Origin: Rhizobium sp. Q54
Lineage (GTDB): Bacteria; Bacteroidota; Bacteroidia; Flavobacteriales; Flavobacteriaceae
Assembly (NCBI GenBank): GCA_943324395.2
Contig: CALPLL020000073.1
Location: forward strand, 1-8,269
Length of the DNA: 8,269 bases
Direction: 5' to 3'
Shown: positions 1 to 7,153 of the stretch, piece after piece
How positions within the stretch are numbered: position 1 is the first letter of the stretch
Layout: the number at the start of each line of letters is the position of its first letter
Translations under genes and position numbers: made by a program
The notes under the pieces: generated by a model
Database searches by the model: none
Told to the model about the DNA's origin: nothing
What the model saw: only the letters and a program-made list of their open reading frames with translations

Positions 1-3000
1 TACTGCTATTACCACGCCAGGTACAAATGTTTTTACCGCTGGTGCTAGTTATACCTTTAATGGGGCAACGACTACACCTTTCCATTCAGCAACTTTAGGG
101 GCACCAGCTAATGTAATAATTAATGCCAACGTAACTCTTAACAAAAGCACAACAATTACTAATAGTCTTTCTCTTACCAGCGGCACTTTAACAGTTGGGG
201 CAAATACGCTTACATTAAGCGGCTCAACCATAAACAGAGATGGTACAACATATACAGGAAATATAGACGCAAGCAATGCCAGCGCCACAGTAGCATTTAC
301 CAATACCAGTGCATTAACGATTCCTGCTAGTACATTTACCGGAACATGTAAAAATATAACTTTGAATGGAGCCGGTGGTATTACCCTTTCATCAGATTTA
401 ACTATTGGCGGTACACTTACCTTTACTTCAGGTAAAATAACGACAGGTGCAAATAAAGTAATACTTACATCAGCTGGGACAGTTTCTAGAACTAGCGGAT
501 ATGTAGTTGGGAATTTGCAAAAAAATGTGGCTGTAAGTACTACTTCCAGAACATTTGAAATAGGAGATGATAGCAATTATACACCTATTACTTTGGCATT
601 AACAAGTGTAACAGGAGCCGGAGATTTAACTGCAAGTACAACCATTCCAGGTGCTGCACCTGCATCTGCTTCTGGTATTCATCCAACAAAATATTTAAAT
701 CGTTATTGGACATTAACCAACAGCGGAATTACCCTAAGCAGTTTTGATCCAACCTTTACTTTTGTTGCTGGCGATATTCAAGGAAGTGCAACAACAAGTT
801 CTTTTGTTGGAGCAAAGCTTACTTCAAGTGCTTGGACCAATCCAACAGTTGGAACATTAACCAGCACAAGTTCTCAATTAACGGGTGTTACTAGTTTTGG
901 CGATTTCTATTTAGGACAGCCAGGAACACCTAGTGTAACAAGTTTAGCAGCAAATTCAATAACTACCACAGGCGCGGTATTAAATGGAACAGTGAATGAT
1001 AACGGCAGTACCACCTCACCAGGATTTGATTATGGAACTAGCACATCATATGGTTCCACAGGTACTACGAGTCCGTCAAATATTGCATCCGGAACGGGAG
1101 CTACTTCTGTTACTTCCACCATAAGTTCACTAAGTGTAAATACACAATATAATTTTAGGGTAAATGCTACCAATAGTTTAGGTACTTCCAATGGTTCTAA
1201 TCTAACTTTTTATACATTGGCAAATTTACCAGGCACGCCAACTGTTACTAACCCAACCAATACTTCATTAGATGTTTTAATTGATGTCAATTCAAATCCT
1301 AGTAACACTCAATTTGCAATTCAAGAAACTGGAGGTAATTATGTTCAAGCAAACGGAAGTTTGGGAGTAAGTGCGGTTTGGCAAACAGCTTCAGTATGGG
1401 GAACTAAAACAGTTACTGGTTTAAGTGGGGGTACTTTATATACTTTTCAAGTTATAGCCCGCAATGGAGATAATACAGCGACCTCATTTGGAACAAGTGC
1501 AAATGGAACTACTTCTTCTTCTGTTGTTCCAACAATTTCAACACCAACAGCTACTGCAATTCTAAATACAACTGCTACATTAGGAGGAAATGTTACAAGC
1601 GATGGCGGTGCAACAATAACAGCAAGGGGTGTAGTTTGGGCCGAAACAAGTTTAAATAATGCTCCACAGCTTTCAGGTTCAAACGTTACCAATGTAACAG
1701 GAACAGGAACTACCGGAGTATTTACAACTGCAGCTACATCATTACCTAGTGCTACTCAAATAAGTTACAGTGCATATGCAACTAATAGTCAAGGGACGAG
1801 TTATACCACTCCAACTACTTTTTATACTTTAGCAACAGAGCCAAATACCCAAGCTACTTCACTAGTATTTAGTAGTCAAACAGCCTCTTCTTTGAATGTT
1901 TCTTGGACTAATGGTAATGGAGGAAGAAGAGCAGTATTTATGAAAGCAGCAGCTGGAAGTATTACCAACCCAATTGATGCCAATGCATATACTGCAAGTA
2001 GCGATTGGAATAATAAAGGAACACAGTTAGGCACATCAGGCTATTATTGTATTTATGATGGAACAGGTAGTACAGTTACCGTTACTAATTTAGCAGATGC
2101 CACCGCATATTACGTTCAAGTTTTTGATTATAATAGTGATGTTACTCCAACAGCGGCTACTATAAATTATTACACAGCTACTGCTACTGGAAATCCAGGA
2201 AACTCAATTACATTGAGTTCAGATCTTTCGGCACATGCAGCATCTTTTACGGCAGTTGCAGCCTCTACTATTTCATTAACACTTTCGTTTTCTGCCGCAA
2301 GTACAATTACCAATGCAACGGGTTATATTATTTTACAAAAATCGGGGAGTTCGGCTCCAACAGGAACACCAACTAATGCAACAAGTTATTCCATTGGTAA
2401 TACCATAGGAGATGGTACTATTGCGGCTATTATTACTAATACAGCAACTACATCAACAACAATAAGTGGTTTGGCATATGCTAGTTCATATAGTTTTACT
2501 TTAATTCCATTTAACTGGAATACCGTTAATACAGGTACTTATAACTATTATAATGCAGCTACAATACCTTCAGCTACAGGAACTACCAGTACGCCCACCG
2601 CACCAATTATTTCTACACCAACATCGGCAAGTGTAACCACGACAACTGCTACCTTAGGTGGAAATGTAACGAGTGATGGTGGAGACCCTACTATATCAGA
2701 ACGTGGAATAGTTTGGTCAGAAACTTCACTGAATGCAGACCCAATTATTGGTGGTTCAAATGTTACTAAAGTGGCAGGCACAGGAACAACAGGAATATAT
2801 ACAGTTGCAACAACAGGATTAACATCAGGCGTTTCTATTAGTTATAAAGCATACGCTACCAATAGTACTGGAACTAGTTATACAACTGTTGGTACATTTA
2901 CAACTTTAGCTGTTCAACCAACAACTCAAGCTTCTAATATTACATTTGCAAATGTAGGTATGAATAGCATGACCATTAATTGGACCAATGGTAATGGAAC

Positions 3001-6000
3001 AAATAGAATGGTTGTGGTAAAAGCATCGGGTGCACCAGGCACACCATCAGATGGTCAAACGTATACTGCAAATACAATTTTTGGTTCAGGTTCAAATTTT
3101 GGAACAAGCGAATATGTGGTTTATATAGGTGCCAATAATACGGTTGACATAACAGGATTAACAGCTAGTATTACCTATTCAGTTAAAGTTTTTGAATACA
3201 ATGGAAATGGTGCATCAGTAAACTATTTAACAACTAGTAATAATACTAGTCAAACAACTGCTGCCTTAACTTATTATACAAATGGAAGCGGAGATCCAGC
3301 ATTATTAGCTAGCTGGAATTCTTCAAGAAATGGAACAGGTAGTAATCCAACCAATTTTACAAGTGGTGAATCATTTGTAATAGAAAGTGGAGATGTGATG
3401 AACACAACTTCAACTTGGGCAATAAGTGGAACAAATTCAAGACTCCAAATAGAAAGTGGAGGAACACTTACTGCTAATCATGCAATAACCCTAGCAGCTG
3501 CAACTACTTTTCAAATTGATAATGGAGGAACTTATATACATAATAATAATGGCTCATTAACATCTACAATTTTTTTAGGAACAGAAGTATTTGGTGCATC
3601 AAGTAATTTTATAATAAATAACACACCCACATTCACAGCGCCATCAGCTCCTGGATATGGTAATTTAACAATAAATACTTCAACTAATGCAACGAGTGTT
3701 GGTTTATCTAGTACCTTAACTCAGGTTCAAGGAAACCTAACAATTACTTCAACAGGAACAGGCTTAATTAGATATGCATTAACTTCAACGACTTCAACCA
3801 GTTTGAATGTTGGAGGGAATCTGGTTTTAAATGGAACTTCAGCTCTTTTTTATCTTTCTTCAGGAAGTGGAGGAACCGCAAGTGTAACAATTGCAGGGGA
3901 TGTAATAGTTAGCGCGGGTACACTTGATATGTCTAATAGTGCCTCTGGTGGTGCTGGGACATTAAATATTGGAGGTAATTTTAATCAGACTGGTGGTATA
4001 ATTAAATCTACTAGTTCAACTCCTTCAACAATTAATTTTACAGGTTCAGGAAAAACATTTACTCAAAGTGCAGGAACCTTAACCAATACAAATATCAATT
4101 GGACTATTGCAGATGGGGCGTCACTTACTTTAAATAACGATTTACCTGTTGCAACTAGCAGAACATTAACTGTTGGTGGTGGAACAAGCGGAATCATAGA
4201 TTGCAGCAGTTTGGCGGTTTCTGGTGCTGGTACATTTACATTATCTGCTGGCGCTACTTTAAAAACCGCAAGTTCAACTGGTGTTGCTGGTTCAATAACA
4301 ACTACAAGTAAATCGTTTAGTAGTGCTGCTAATTATGAATTTAATGGAGCAGCTACTGGAACCTTTACCACTACACCTACTGCAAACACAGTAAATAATT
4401 TAACCATCAATAGAAGTGCTGGTGTTGCTTTATCACAAAGTATAGCTGTTGCTGGAACTTTAAGTCATACATCAGGTAAATTTGCCTTAGGAGCTTATAC
4501 TTTAACATTAAACAGTGGTTATTCAGGAAGTGCAGCCAATTCATTAGTCGGATCCGCATCATCAAATTTAACAACAACTGGAACTACAGGAACACTATAT
4601 TTTGATCAAACAACACAAGGAACTACCAATGTACTTAAAAATCTAACTTTAAGTTCAGGATCTGCGACTCTAGGAAATGCTTTAAATATTACTGCAGGAA
4701 GTTCTTCTGGAACTGTAACTGTAGGATCTGGAGCATCATTAGCTACAGGAGGTTTCTTAACTTTAAAATCAGATGCTTTGGGAACAGCAAGTGTAGGAAA
4801 TTCTGCAGGAACCATAACAGGTAATGTTACCGTAGAACGCTACATTCCTGCAAAACGAGCCTGGAGAGCATTAACGGCGCCTTTAGTTGGGAGTACAAAT
4901 TCTAGTGTTTATTATAATTGGCAAAATAATGGAACAACAATTGCAAATACAGGAGTTGAAATTTGGTCCAATGCCTCCACTGATGCTAGTGTAACAAATG
5001 CTGGTTTATCAAGCTCATTGCTTTCTTATAATTCATCGAGCAATACCTGGACTGCAATTACTAATACTGTTTCTGCCTCATTATTTTCAAGTTCAATGAA
5101 CAATCCTTTCATGGTATTTGTAACGGGACCTTATGCTAGTACAAGTACAAATATTACTAATTTAAACACGTTTGCAACCACATTAAAAGCAACTGGAACT
5201 TTATTAACCGGTAATCAAACCTATGCAACTACTGCTGGTAAATATAATTTTATTGGAAATCCTTATGCCAGCCCACTAGATCTTTCAGTTATGATGAATA
5301 ACACTCAAAATACAACAGCTTCTTTTGGAGGAAATGTTTGGGTTTGGGATGCGAATGCTTCTGGTTTGAATGCTGTGGGTACGTATAATTTATATACTTC
5401 AGGAACGTACACCAACCTTACTTCAAACCCAGTTGTTACCGCCGGAACTCAAATCCAATCCGGACAAGCTTTCTTCGTGAAATCTACAGACGGAGCACCT
5501 TTTACTATTAAAGAATCTCATAAAGGTTCTGCGTTTAGTAATGCCGTGTTTAAAACTGGAACACTTCCTGAGTTATTGCGAGTAGGTTTGTACAAACAAG
5601 TCAACAACGAATGGTCCGGTCGCGATGGAGCTATGACGGTTATTTTGGCTGATGCCGATGCCAATCAAGCTTCGAACAAAATGGCTAATGGAACGGAGAA
5701 CATTGCTTTTACTAAAAACGGAGCTTCGTTTGCAAGTAATCACCAGTTGCCTTTGGTTGCTTCTGATGTTTTAAACGTAAAAGTTTGGAATACTACCGTC
5801 GGTGCTAATTATAAATTAAAAATTAATACCGAAGAGTTTTCGGCTACTAATTTAGAAGCGACTTTGGAAGATTTGTTTACCAATGTTAGAACGCCGCTTA
5901 CCCTTGATGGTACTGCTGTAGAATATCCATTTACAGTTACTGCAGATGCGATGAGTACTGGAAATCGTTTCAGAATTGTATTCCAAACATCAGCCTTAGG

Positions 6001-6274
6001 AACAACTATTCCAAAAGCAAATGGTTTCAGTATAGTTCCTAATCCAGTAACAGGAGATTCATTCCAAGTAAATTTAGGATTCTTAGGAACCGGAACGTAC
6101 TCCTACTCTATTTGCAATACAATAGGTCAAGAAGTAGAAAAAGGAAGTATTGATACTACTTCTCAAAATACTAACTACACCATCAAAATGAATAATTCAG
6201 CGACGGGAATCTATATCATGAAAATTAAAGGAAGTGACAATTCGGTGTTTACCGCTAAAATAATTAAAAAATAA
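1..6274 (+). CDS. Giant T9SS-secreted multidomain surface protein (adhesin-like), 5' truncated
   Basis: The frame is open from base 2 to the TAA at 6272-6274, giving 2090 visible residues; the N-terminus and any signal peptide lie upstream of the window. A TTG at 362 is not a credible start because coding continues before it in the same style. Domains by visible residue: 1-165 beta-helix-like strand repeats; 170-308 a conserved flavobacterial module (GNLQKNV, FEIGDDSNYTP, LNRYWTLTNSG, FGDFYLGQPG); 309-1087 about seven fibronectin-III-like domains, including a duplicated pair; 1088-1610 a second beta-helix-like region opening with a W-N-S-S-R-N-G-T-G segment; 1611-1998 a conserved pre-C-terminal region; 2007-2090 a type A T9SS sorting domain. 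Composition is very rich in Thr, Ser, Gly and Asn with very few Cys, as in extracellular beta-rich proteins. No enzyme motif is visible. Role inferred: secreted or surface-attached adhesin or matrix protein exported by the T9SS. It probably shares an operon with the 62-aa protein that follows 5 bases later. Confidence -1.
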   Translation, partial: TAITTPGTNVFTAGASYTFNGATTTPFHSATLGAPANVIINANVTLNKSTTITNSLSLTSGTLTVGANTLTLSGSTINRDGTTYTGNIDASNASATVAFTNTSALTIPASTFTGTCKNITLNGAGGITLSSDLTIGGTLTFTSGKITTGANKVILTSAGTVSRTSGYVVGNLQKNVAVSTTSRTFEIGDDSNYTPITLALTSVTGAGDLTASTTIPGAAPASASGIHPTKYLNRYWTLTNSGITLSSFDPTFTFVAGDIQGSATTSSFVGAKLTSSAWTNPTVGTLTSTSSQLTGVTSFGDFYLGQPGTPSVTSLAANSITTTGAVLNGTVNDNGSTTSPGFDYGTSTSYGSTGTTSPSNIASGTGATSVTSTISSLSVNTQYNFRVNATNSLGTSNGSNLTFYTLANLPGTPTVTNPTNTSLDVLIDVNSNPSNTQFAIQETGGNYVQANGSLGVSAVWQTASVWGTKTVTGLSGGTLYTFQVIARNGDNTATSFGTSANGTTSSSVVPTISTPTATAILNTTATLGGNVTSDGGATITARGVVWAETSLNNAPQLSGSNVTNVTGTGTTGVFTTAATSLPSATQISYSAYATNSQGTSYTTPTTFYTLATEPNTQATSLVFSSQTASSLNVSWTNGNGGRRAVFMKAAAGSITNPIDANAYTASSDWNNKGTQLGTSGYYCIYDGTGSTVTVTNLADATAYYVQVFDYNSDVTPTAATINYYTATATGNPGNSITLSSDLSAHAASFTAVAASTISLTLSFSAASTITNATGYIILQKSGSSAPTGTPTNATSYSIGNTIGDGTIAAIITNTATTSTTISGLAYASSYSFTLIPFNWNTVNTGTYNYYNAATIPSATGTTSTPTAPIISTPTSASVTTTTATLGGNVTSDGGDPTISERGIVWSETSLNADPIIGGSNVTKVAGTGTTGIYTVATTGLTSGVSISYKAYATNSTGTSYTTVGTFTTLAVQPTTQASNITFANVGMNSMTINWTNGNGTNRMVVVKASGAPGTPSDGQTYTANTIFGSGSNFGTSEYVVYIGANNTVDITGLTASITYSVKVFEYNGNGASVNYLTTSNNTSQTTAALTYYTNGSGDPALLASWNSSRNGTGSNPTNFTSGESFVIESGDVMNTTSTWAISGTNSRLQIESGGTLTANHAITLAAATTFQIDNGGTYIHNNNGSLTSTIFLGTEVFGASSNFIINNTPTFTAPSAPGYGNLTINTSTNATSVGLSSTLTQVQGNLTITSTGTGLIRYALTSTTSTSLNVGGNLVLNGTSALFYLSSGSGGTASVTIAGDVIVSAGTLDMSNSASGGAGTLNIGGNFNQTGGIIKSTSSTPSTINFTGSGKTFTQSAGTLTNTNINWTIADGASLTLNNDLPVATSRTLTVGGGTSGIIDCSSLAVSGAGTFTLSAGATLKTASSTGVAGSITTTSKSFSSAANYEFNGAATGTFTTTPTANTVNNLTINRSAGVALSQSIAVAGTLSHTSGKFALGAYTLTLNSGYSGSAANSLVGSASSNLTTTGTTGTLYFDQTTQGTTNVLKNLTLSSGSATLGNALNITAGSSSGTVTVGSGASLATGGFLTLKSDALGTASVGNSAGTITGNVTVERYIPAKRAWRALTAPLVGSTNSSVYYNWQNNGTTIANTGVEIWSNASTDASVTNAGLSSSLLSYNSSSNTWTAITNTVSASLFSSSMNNPFMVFVTGPYASTSTNITNLNTFATTLKATGTLLTGNQTYATTAGKYNFIGNPYASPLDLSVMMNNTQNTTASFGGNVWVWDANASGLNAVGTYNLYTSGTYTNLTSNPVVTAGTQIQSGQAFFVKSTDGAPFTIKESHKGSAFSNAVFKTGTLPELLRVGLYKQVNNEWSGRDGAMTVILADADANQASNKMANGTENIAFTKNGASFASNHQLPLVASDVLNVKVWNTTVGANYKLKINTEEFSATNLEATLEDLFTNVRTPLTLDGTAVEYPFTVTADAMSTGNRFRIVFQTSALGTTIPKANGFSIVPNPVTGDSFQVNLGFLGTGTYSYSICNTIGQEVEKGSIDTTSQNTNYTIKMNNSATGIYIMKIKGSDNSVFTAKIIKK
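41..232 (+). repeat. Beta-helix module, N-terminal copy (Y-x-F-N-G type)
   Basis: In-frame protein repeat inside the giant gene. It opens with G-A-S-Y-T-F-N-G-A-T-T, passes through NVIINANVTLNKSTTITNSL and ends in SGTLTVGANTLTLSG. The same order of elements recurs at 4325-4525 (AANYEFNGAATG, then NNLTINRSAGV, then SGKFALGAYTLTLNSG). I recall this Y-x-F-N-G pattern as common in flavobacterial T9SS cargo proteins. The likely fold, inferred from alternating hydrophobic residues and Gly/Asn turns, is a right-handed beta-helix or stacked beta-solenoid. Confidence -1.
1529..2190 (+). repeat. Two-domain Ig/FnIII-like unit, copy 1 (A1 + B1)
   Basis: In-frame protein repeat. Domain A1 (1529-1834) carries TATLGGNVTSDGGA, ARGVVWAETSLN, GTGTTGVF and SYSAYATNSQGTSYTT, the pattern of a widespread Bacteroidota Ig/FnIII-like domain. 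Domain B1 (1838-2190) carries VSWTNGNGGRRAVFMKA, then YYCIYDGTGSTVTVTNL, then YYVQVFDYNSD, a fibronectin-III variant. The same A-B order recurs at 2600-3262. The copies are separated by one different FnIII-like domain (about 2198-2590). Confidence -1.
2600..3262 (+). repeat. Two-domain Ig/FnIII-like unit, copy 2 (A2 + B2)
   Basis: Second copy of the unit at 1529-2190. A2 (2600-2908) carries TATLGGNVTSDGGD, ERGIVWSETSLN, GTGTTGIY and SYKAYATNSTGTSYTT. By hand alignment it matches A1 at 68 of about 103 positions. B2 (2915-3262) carries INWTNGNGTNRMVVVKA and YSVKVFEYNGNG and matches B1 less well. In the shared GGNVTSDGG segment six of nine codons differ from copy 1, all synonymously, so the duplication is old or the copies were acquired separately. 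Confidence -1.
4325..4525 (+). repeat. Beta-helix module, internal copy (Y-x-F-N-G type)
   Basis: Second occurrence of the module seen at 41-232, inside the second beta-helix-like region of the giant gene (about 3269-4830). It reads AANYEFNGAATG, then NNLTINRSAGVALSQSIAV, then SGKFALGAYTLTLNSG. The element order and spacing match the N-terminal copy, although the residues between the conserved points have drifted. Confidence -1.
4832..5995 (+). other. Conserved flavobacterial pre-C-terminal region of the giant protein
   Basis: Residues about 1611-1998 of the visible protein. Landmarks are VERYIPAKRAWRALTAPL at the start, KYNFIGNPYASPLDLS near 5241-5288, VWVWDANASGLNAVGTYN, QSGQAFFVKSTDGAPFTIKE, then LLRVGLYKQVNNEWSGRDGA and a final TGNRFRIVF strand. 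From memory, this set occurs just before the sorting domain in many large flavobacterial T9SS proteins; its function is unknown. The 5561-5995 part has a codon style unlike its flanks: 7 of its 14 Leu codons are TTG, while the sequence on either side prefers TTA. Confidence -1.
6020..6271 (+). other. Type A T9SS C-terminal sorting domain
   Basis: The last 84 residues of the giant protein. The segment begins NGFSIVPNPVTGDSFQVNL, continues TYSYSICNTIGQEVEKGSI and ends TGIYIMKIKGSDNSVFTAKIIKK when read in three short pieces (TGIYIMKIKG, SDNSVFTAK, IIKK). The P-N-P motif, the central strand followed by G-Q-E-V, the G-x-Y-x-x-K-I strand and the Lys-rich end are the hallmarks of the type A sorting domain (Por secretion tail family). 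This domain is recognised by the type IX translocon at the outer membrane and is normally removed during attachment or release. The C-terminus is intact. Confidence -1.
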
Positions 6275-6279
6275 GAATC

Positions 6280-6468
6280 ATGAAGACCACTATAAAATCT
6301 ATCGTATTAACCTTATTCTTATTAAGCAGCTCGTTAATTTTTGCTGAAGATCCACTTGACCCGGGAACAGATCCTGGTATTGCTCCAATAAATGATTACA
6401 TTCTCCCGATGATCGTATTGGGAATTGTATTGAGTTTCTACTTAATTAAAAAGAAAAAAACAGCTTAG
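6280..6468 (+). CDS. Small signal-peptide membrane protein with PINDY-helix-KKKK tail
   Basis: A 62-residue protein starting 5 bases after the giant gene's stop, so almost certainly co-transcribed and perhaps translationally coupled. Residues 1-22 form a signal peptide with likely cleavage after F-A (22/23). Residues 23-35 are an acidic Pro/Gly linker (EDPLDPGTDPGIA), 36-40 read PINDY, 41-56 form one hydrophobic helix and 57-60 are four lysines. The mature protein would be about 40 residues, with its linker in the periplasm and its tail in the cytoplasm. From memory, similar short proteins with a P-I-[DN]-[DN] motif, helix and basic tail are frequent in flavobacteria and often sit beside large T9SS cargo; I know of no established function. 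The layout resembles tripartite sorting tails such as PEP-CTERM, but on a free-standing peptide. An assembly or processing role for the upstream protein is speculation. Confidence -1.
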   Translation: MKTTIKSIVLTLFLLSSSLIFAEDPLDPGTDPGIAPINDYILPMIVLGIVLSFYLIKKKKTA

Positions 6469-6487
6469 AGTAAAATACAGTTAATCT

Positions 6488-6515
6488 AAAACCACGTTCT
6501 GCGTGGTTTTTTTTT
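6488..6515 (+). terminator. Rho-independent terminator after the giant-gene operon
   Basis: A perfect 9-bp stem (aaaaccacg at 6488-6496 with cgtggtttt at 6502-6510) closes a 5-base loop, and the right arm merges into a run of nine T (6507-6515). It lies 19 bases after the stop of the 62-aa gene, supporting a transcript that ends there. On the other strand only four T follow the stem, so termination in that direction would be weak. Confidence -1.
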
Positions 6516-6593
6516 ATTGTATGGCAAGCTTTCAGCCATTAGCTTTTAGCATGCAGCGAATAACAATCAACTATTAAAATTTTAGCACGGTTA

Positions 6594-6619
6594 TTGTAAA
6601 AAAAATAGTTGTACCTTTA
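6594..6619 (+). promoter_or_regulatory. Possible Bacteroidota-type promoter for the lipoprotein gene
   Basis: TACCTTTA at 6612-6619 resembles the -7 element TAnnTTTG with a mismatch at the last base. A TTG at 6594-6596 could be the -33 element, but the 15-base spacing is shorter than the usual 17-23. The position, about 20 bases before the start codon and after the terminator, fits. The rest of the 171-bp gap (6469-6639) shows only a small hairpin at 6521-6539 (ATGGC/GCCAT) and a short direct repeat of AGCTTT. Confidence -1.
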
Positions 6620-6639
6620 ATTTAAATAAAAAGTAAAAT

Positions 6640-7095
6640 ATGAAAATCAAATTTATTTTGCTGTTCACAGTAATAGCTATCAGTTTCACTTCTTGTGTGA
6701 GTACCAAATCGACTTTGCAAAATGTAAATGACAATGCCCCTATTCCTCAGTTGACTGCTTCGAATACTTTTGTAATAACAGAATTTAGCAAAGATCCTAA
6801 ATACGGGTATCACCCCGATTACCCAGTTAATGTGTTTTATAGAAATACAAAGGACTTAACTATTAACCAGGAGCGATTTTTAAAGGCGCTTTCTGGACCA
6901 AACGGCGAAAAAGTATTCTATAAAAAATTAGATATCTGTTGCCCCTTCCCTACCAAAAACTGTGAAATGGGCGGCGGCTTCCTTGATCAATATGAAGTTA
7001 CTTGGGTAGGCTTGAAACAACCGATAAAATTGTACCTAAATTGTTATGAAAAAGGAGATTTAATGGTGCCGGTTGGGTTTGGATTAGCGAAGTAA
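6640..7095 (+). CDS. Small lipoprotein of unknown function
   Basis: A 151-residue protein with a lipoprotein signal: K-rich start, hydrophobic core 5-16 and lipobox FTSC with the acylated Cys at 19. The mature protein is about 133 residues. After the Cys comes VSTKST with no acidic run, so it lacks the acidic surface-export signal known in Capnocytophaga and may face the periplasm, though this is weak inference. Four other cysteines are present: Cys100-Cys101 and Cys108 in ICCPFPTKNC, and Cys135; they could form disulfides. Other notable segments are FVITEFSKDPKYGYHPDYP, NQERFLKALSGPNGEK and a VPVGFGLAK end. I recognise no catalytic fold. I recall similar lipoproteins beside kdsA in flavobacteria sometimes named 'KDO-8-P aldolase'; this sequence has none of that enzyme's motifs, so the name would be wrong. 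The start has an A-rich leader and no clear Shine-Dalgarno. Confidence -1.
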   Translation: MKIKFILLFTVIAISFTSCVSTKSTLQNVNDNAPIPQLTASNTFVITEFSKDPKYGYHPDYPVNVFYRNTKDLTINQERFLKALSGPNGEKVFYKKLDICCPFPTKNCEMGGGFLDQYEVTWVGLKQPIKLYLNCYEKGDLMVPVGFGLAK

Positions 7096-7108
7096 CGAGG
7101 ATAAATAG

Positions 7109-7153
7109 ATAATAGACAAAAAGATAATAGATTAATAAATAATAGACAGGTAA
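7109..7153 (+). repeat. 15-bp tandem repeat, three copies
   Basis: Three consecutive 15-base units begin at 7109, 7124 and 7139: ataatagacaaaaag, ataatagattaataa and ataatagacaggtaa. The first eight bases (ataataga) are identical in all three and the tails vary. The array starts 13 bases after the lipoprotein stop and overlaps the left arm of the inverted repeat. Confidence -1.

Noticed and set aside
49..576. Minus-strand open frame of 175 codons
   Set aside because: It lies opposite the repetitive T/S/G-rich gene; its Val/Leu/Pro-rich translation is the expected antisense shadow of such sequence and shows no family features.
1447..1692. Minus-strand open frames at 1447-1692 and 2548-2781 with similar translations
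   Set aside because: Their similarity (e.g. PPSLVTFPP in both) simply mirrors the duplicated A1/A2 domains on the coding strand.
362..6274. TTG at 362 as the start of the giant gene
   Set aside because: The same frame is open back to base 2 with the same Thr/Ser/Gly-rich beta-repeat style, so the true start is outside the window.
6622..6813. Minus-strand open frame opposite the lipoprotein start
   Set aside because: It is antisense to a gene with a clear signal peptide and lipobox, with no recognisable protein features of its own.
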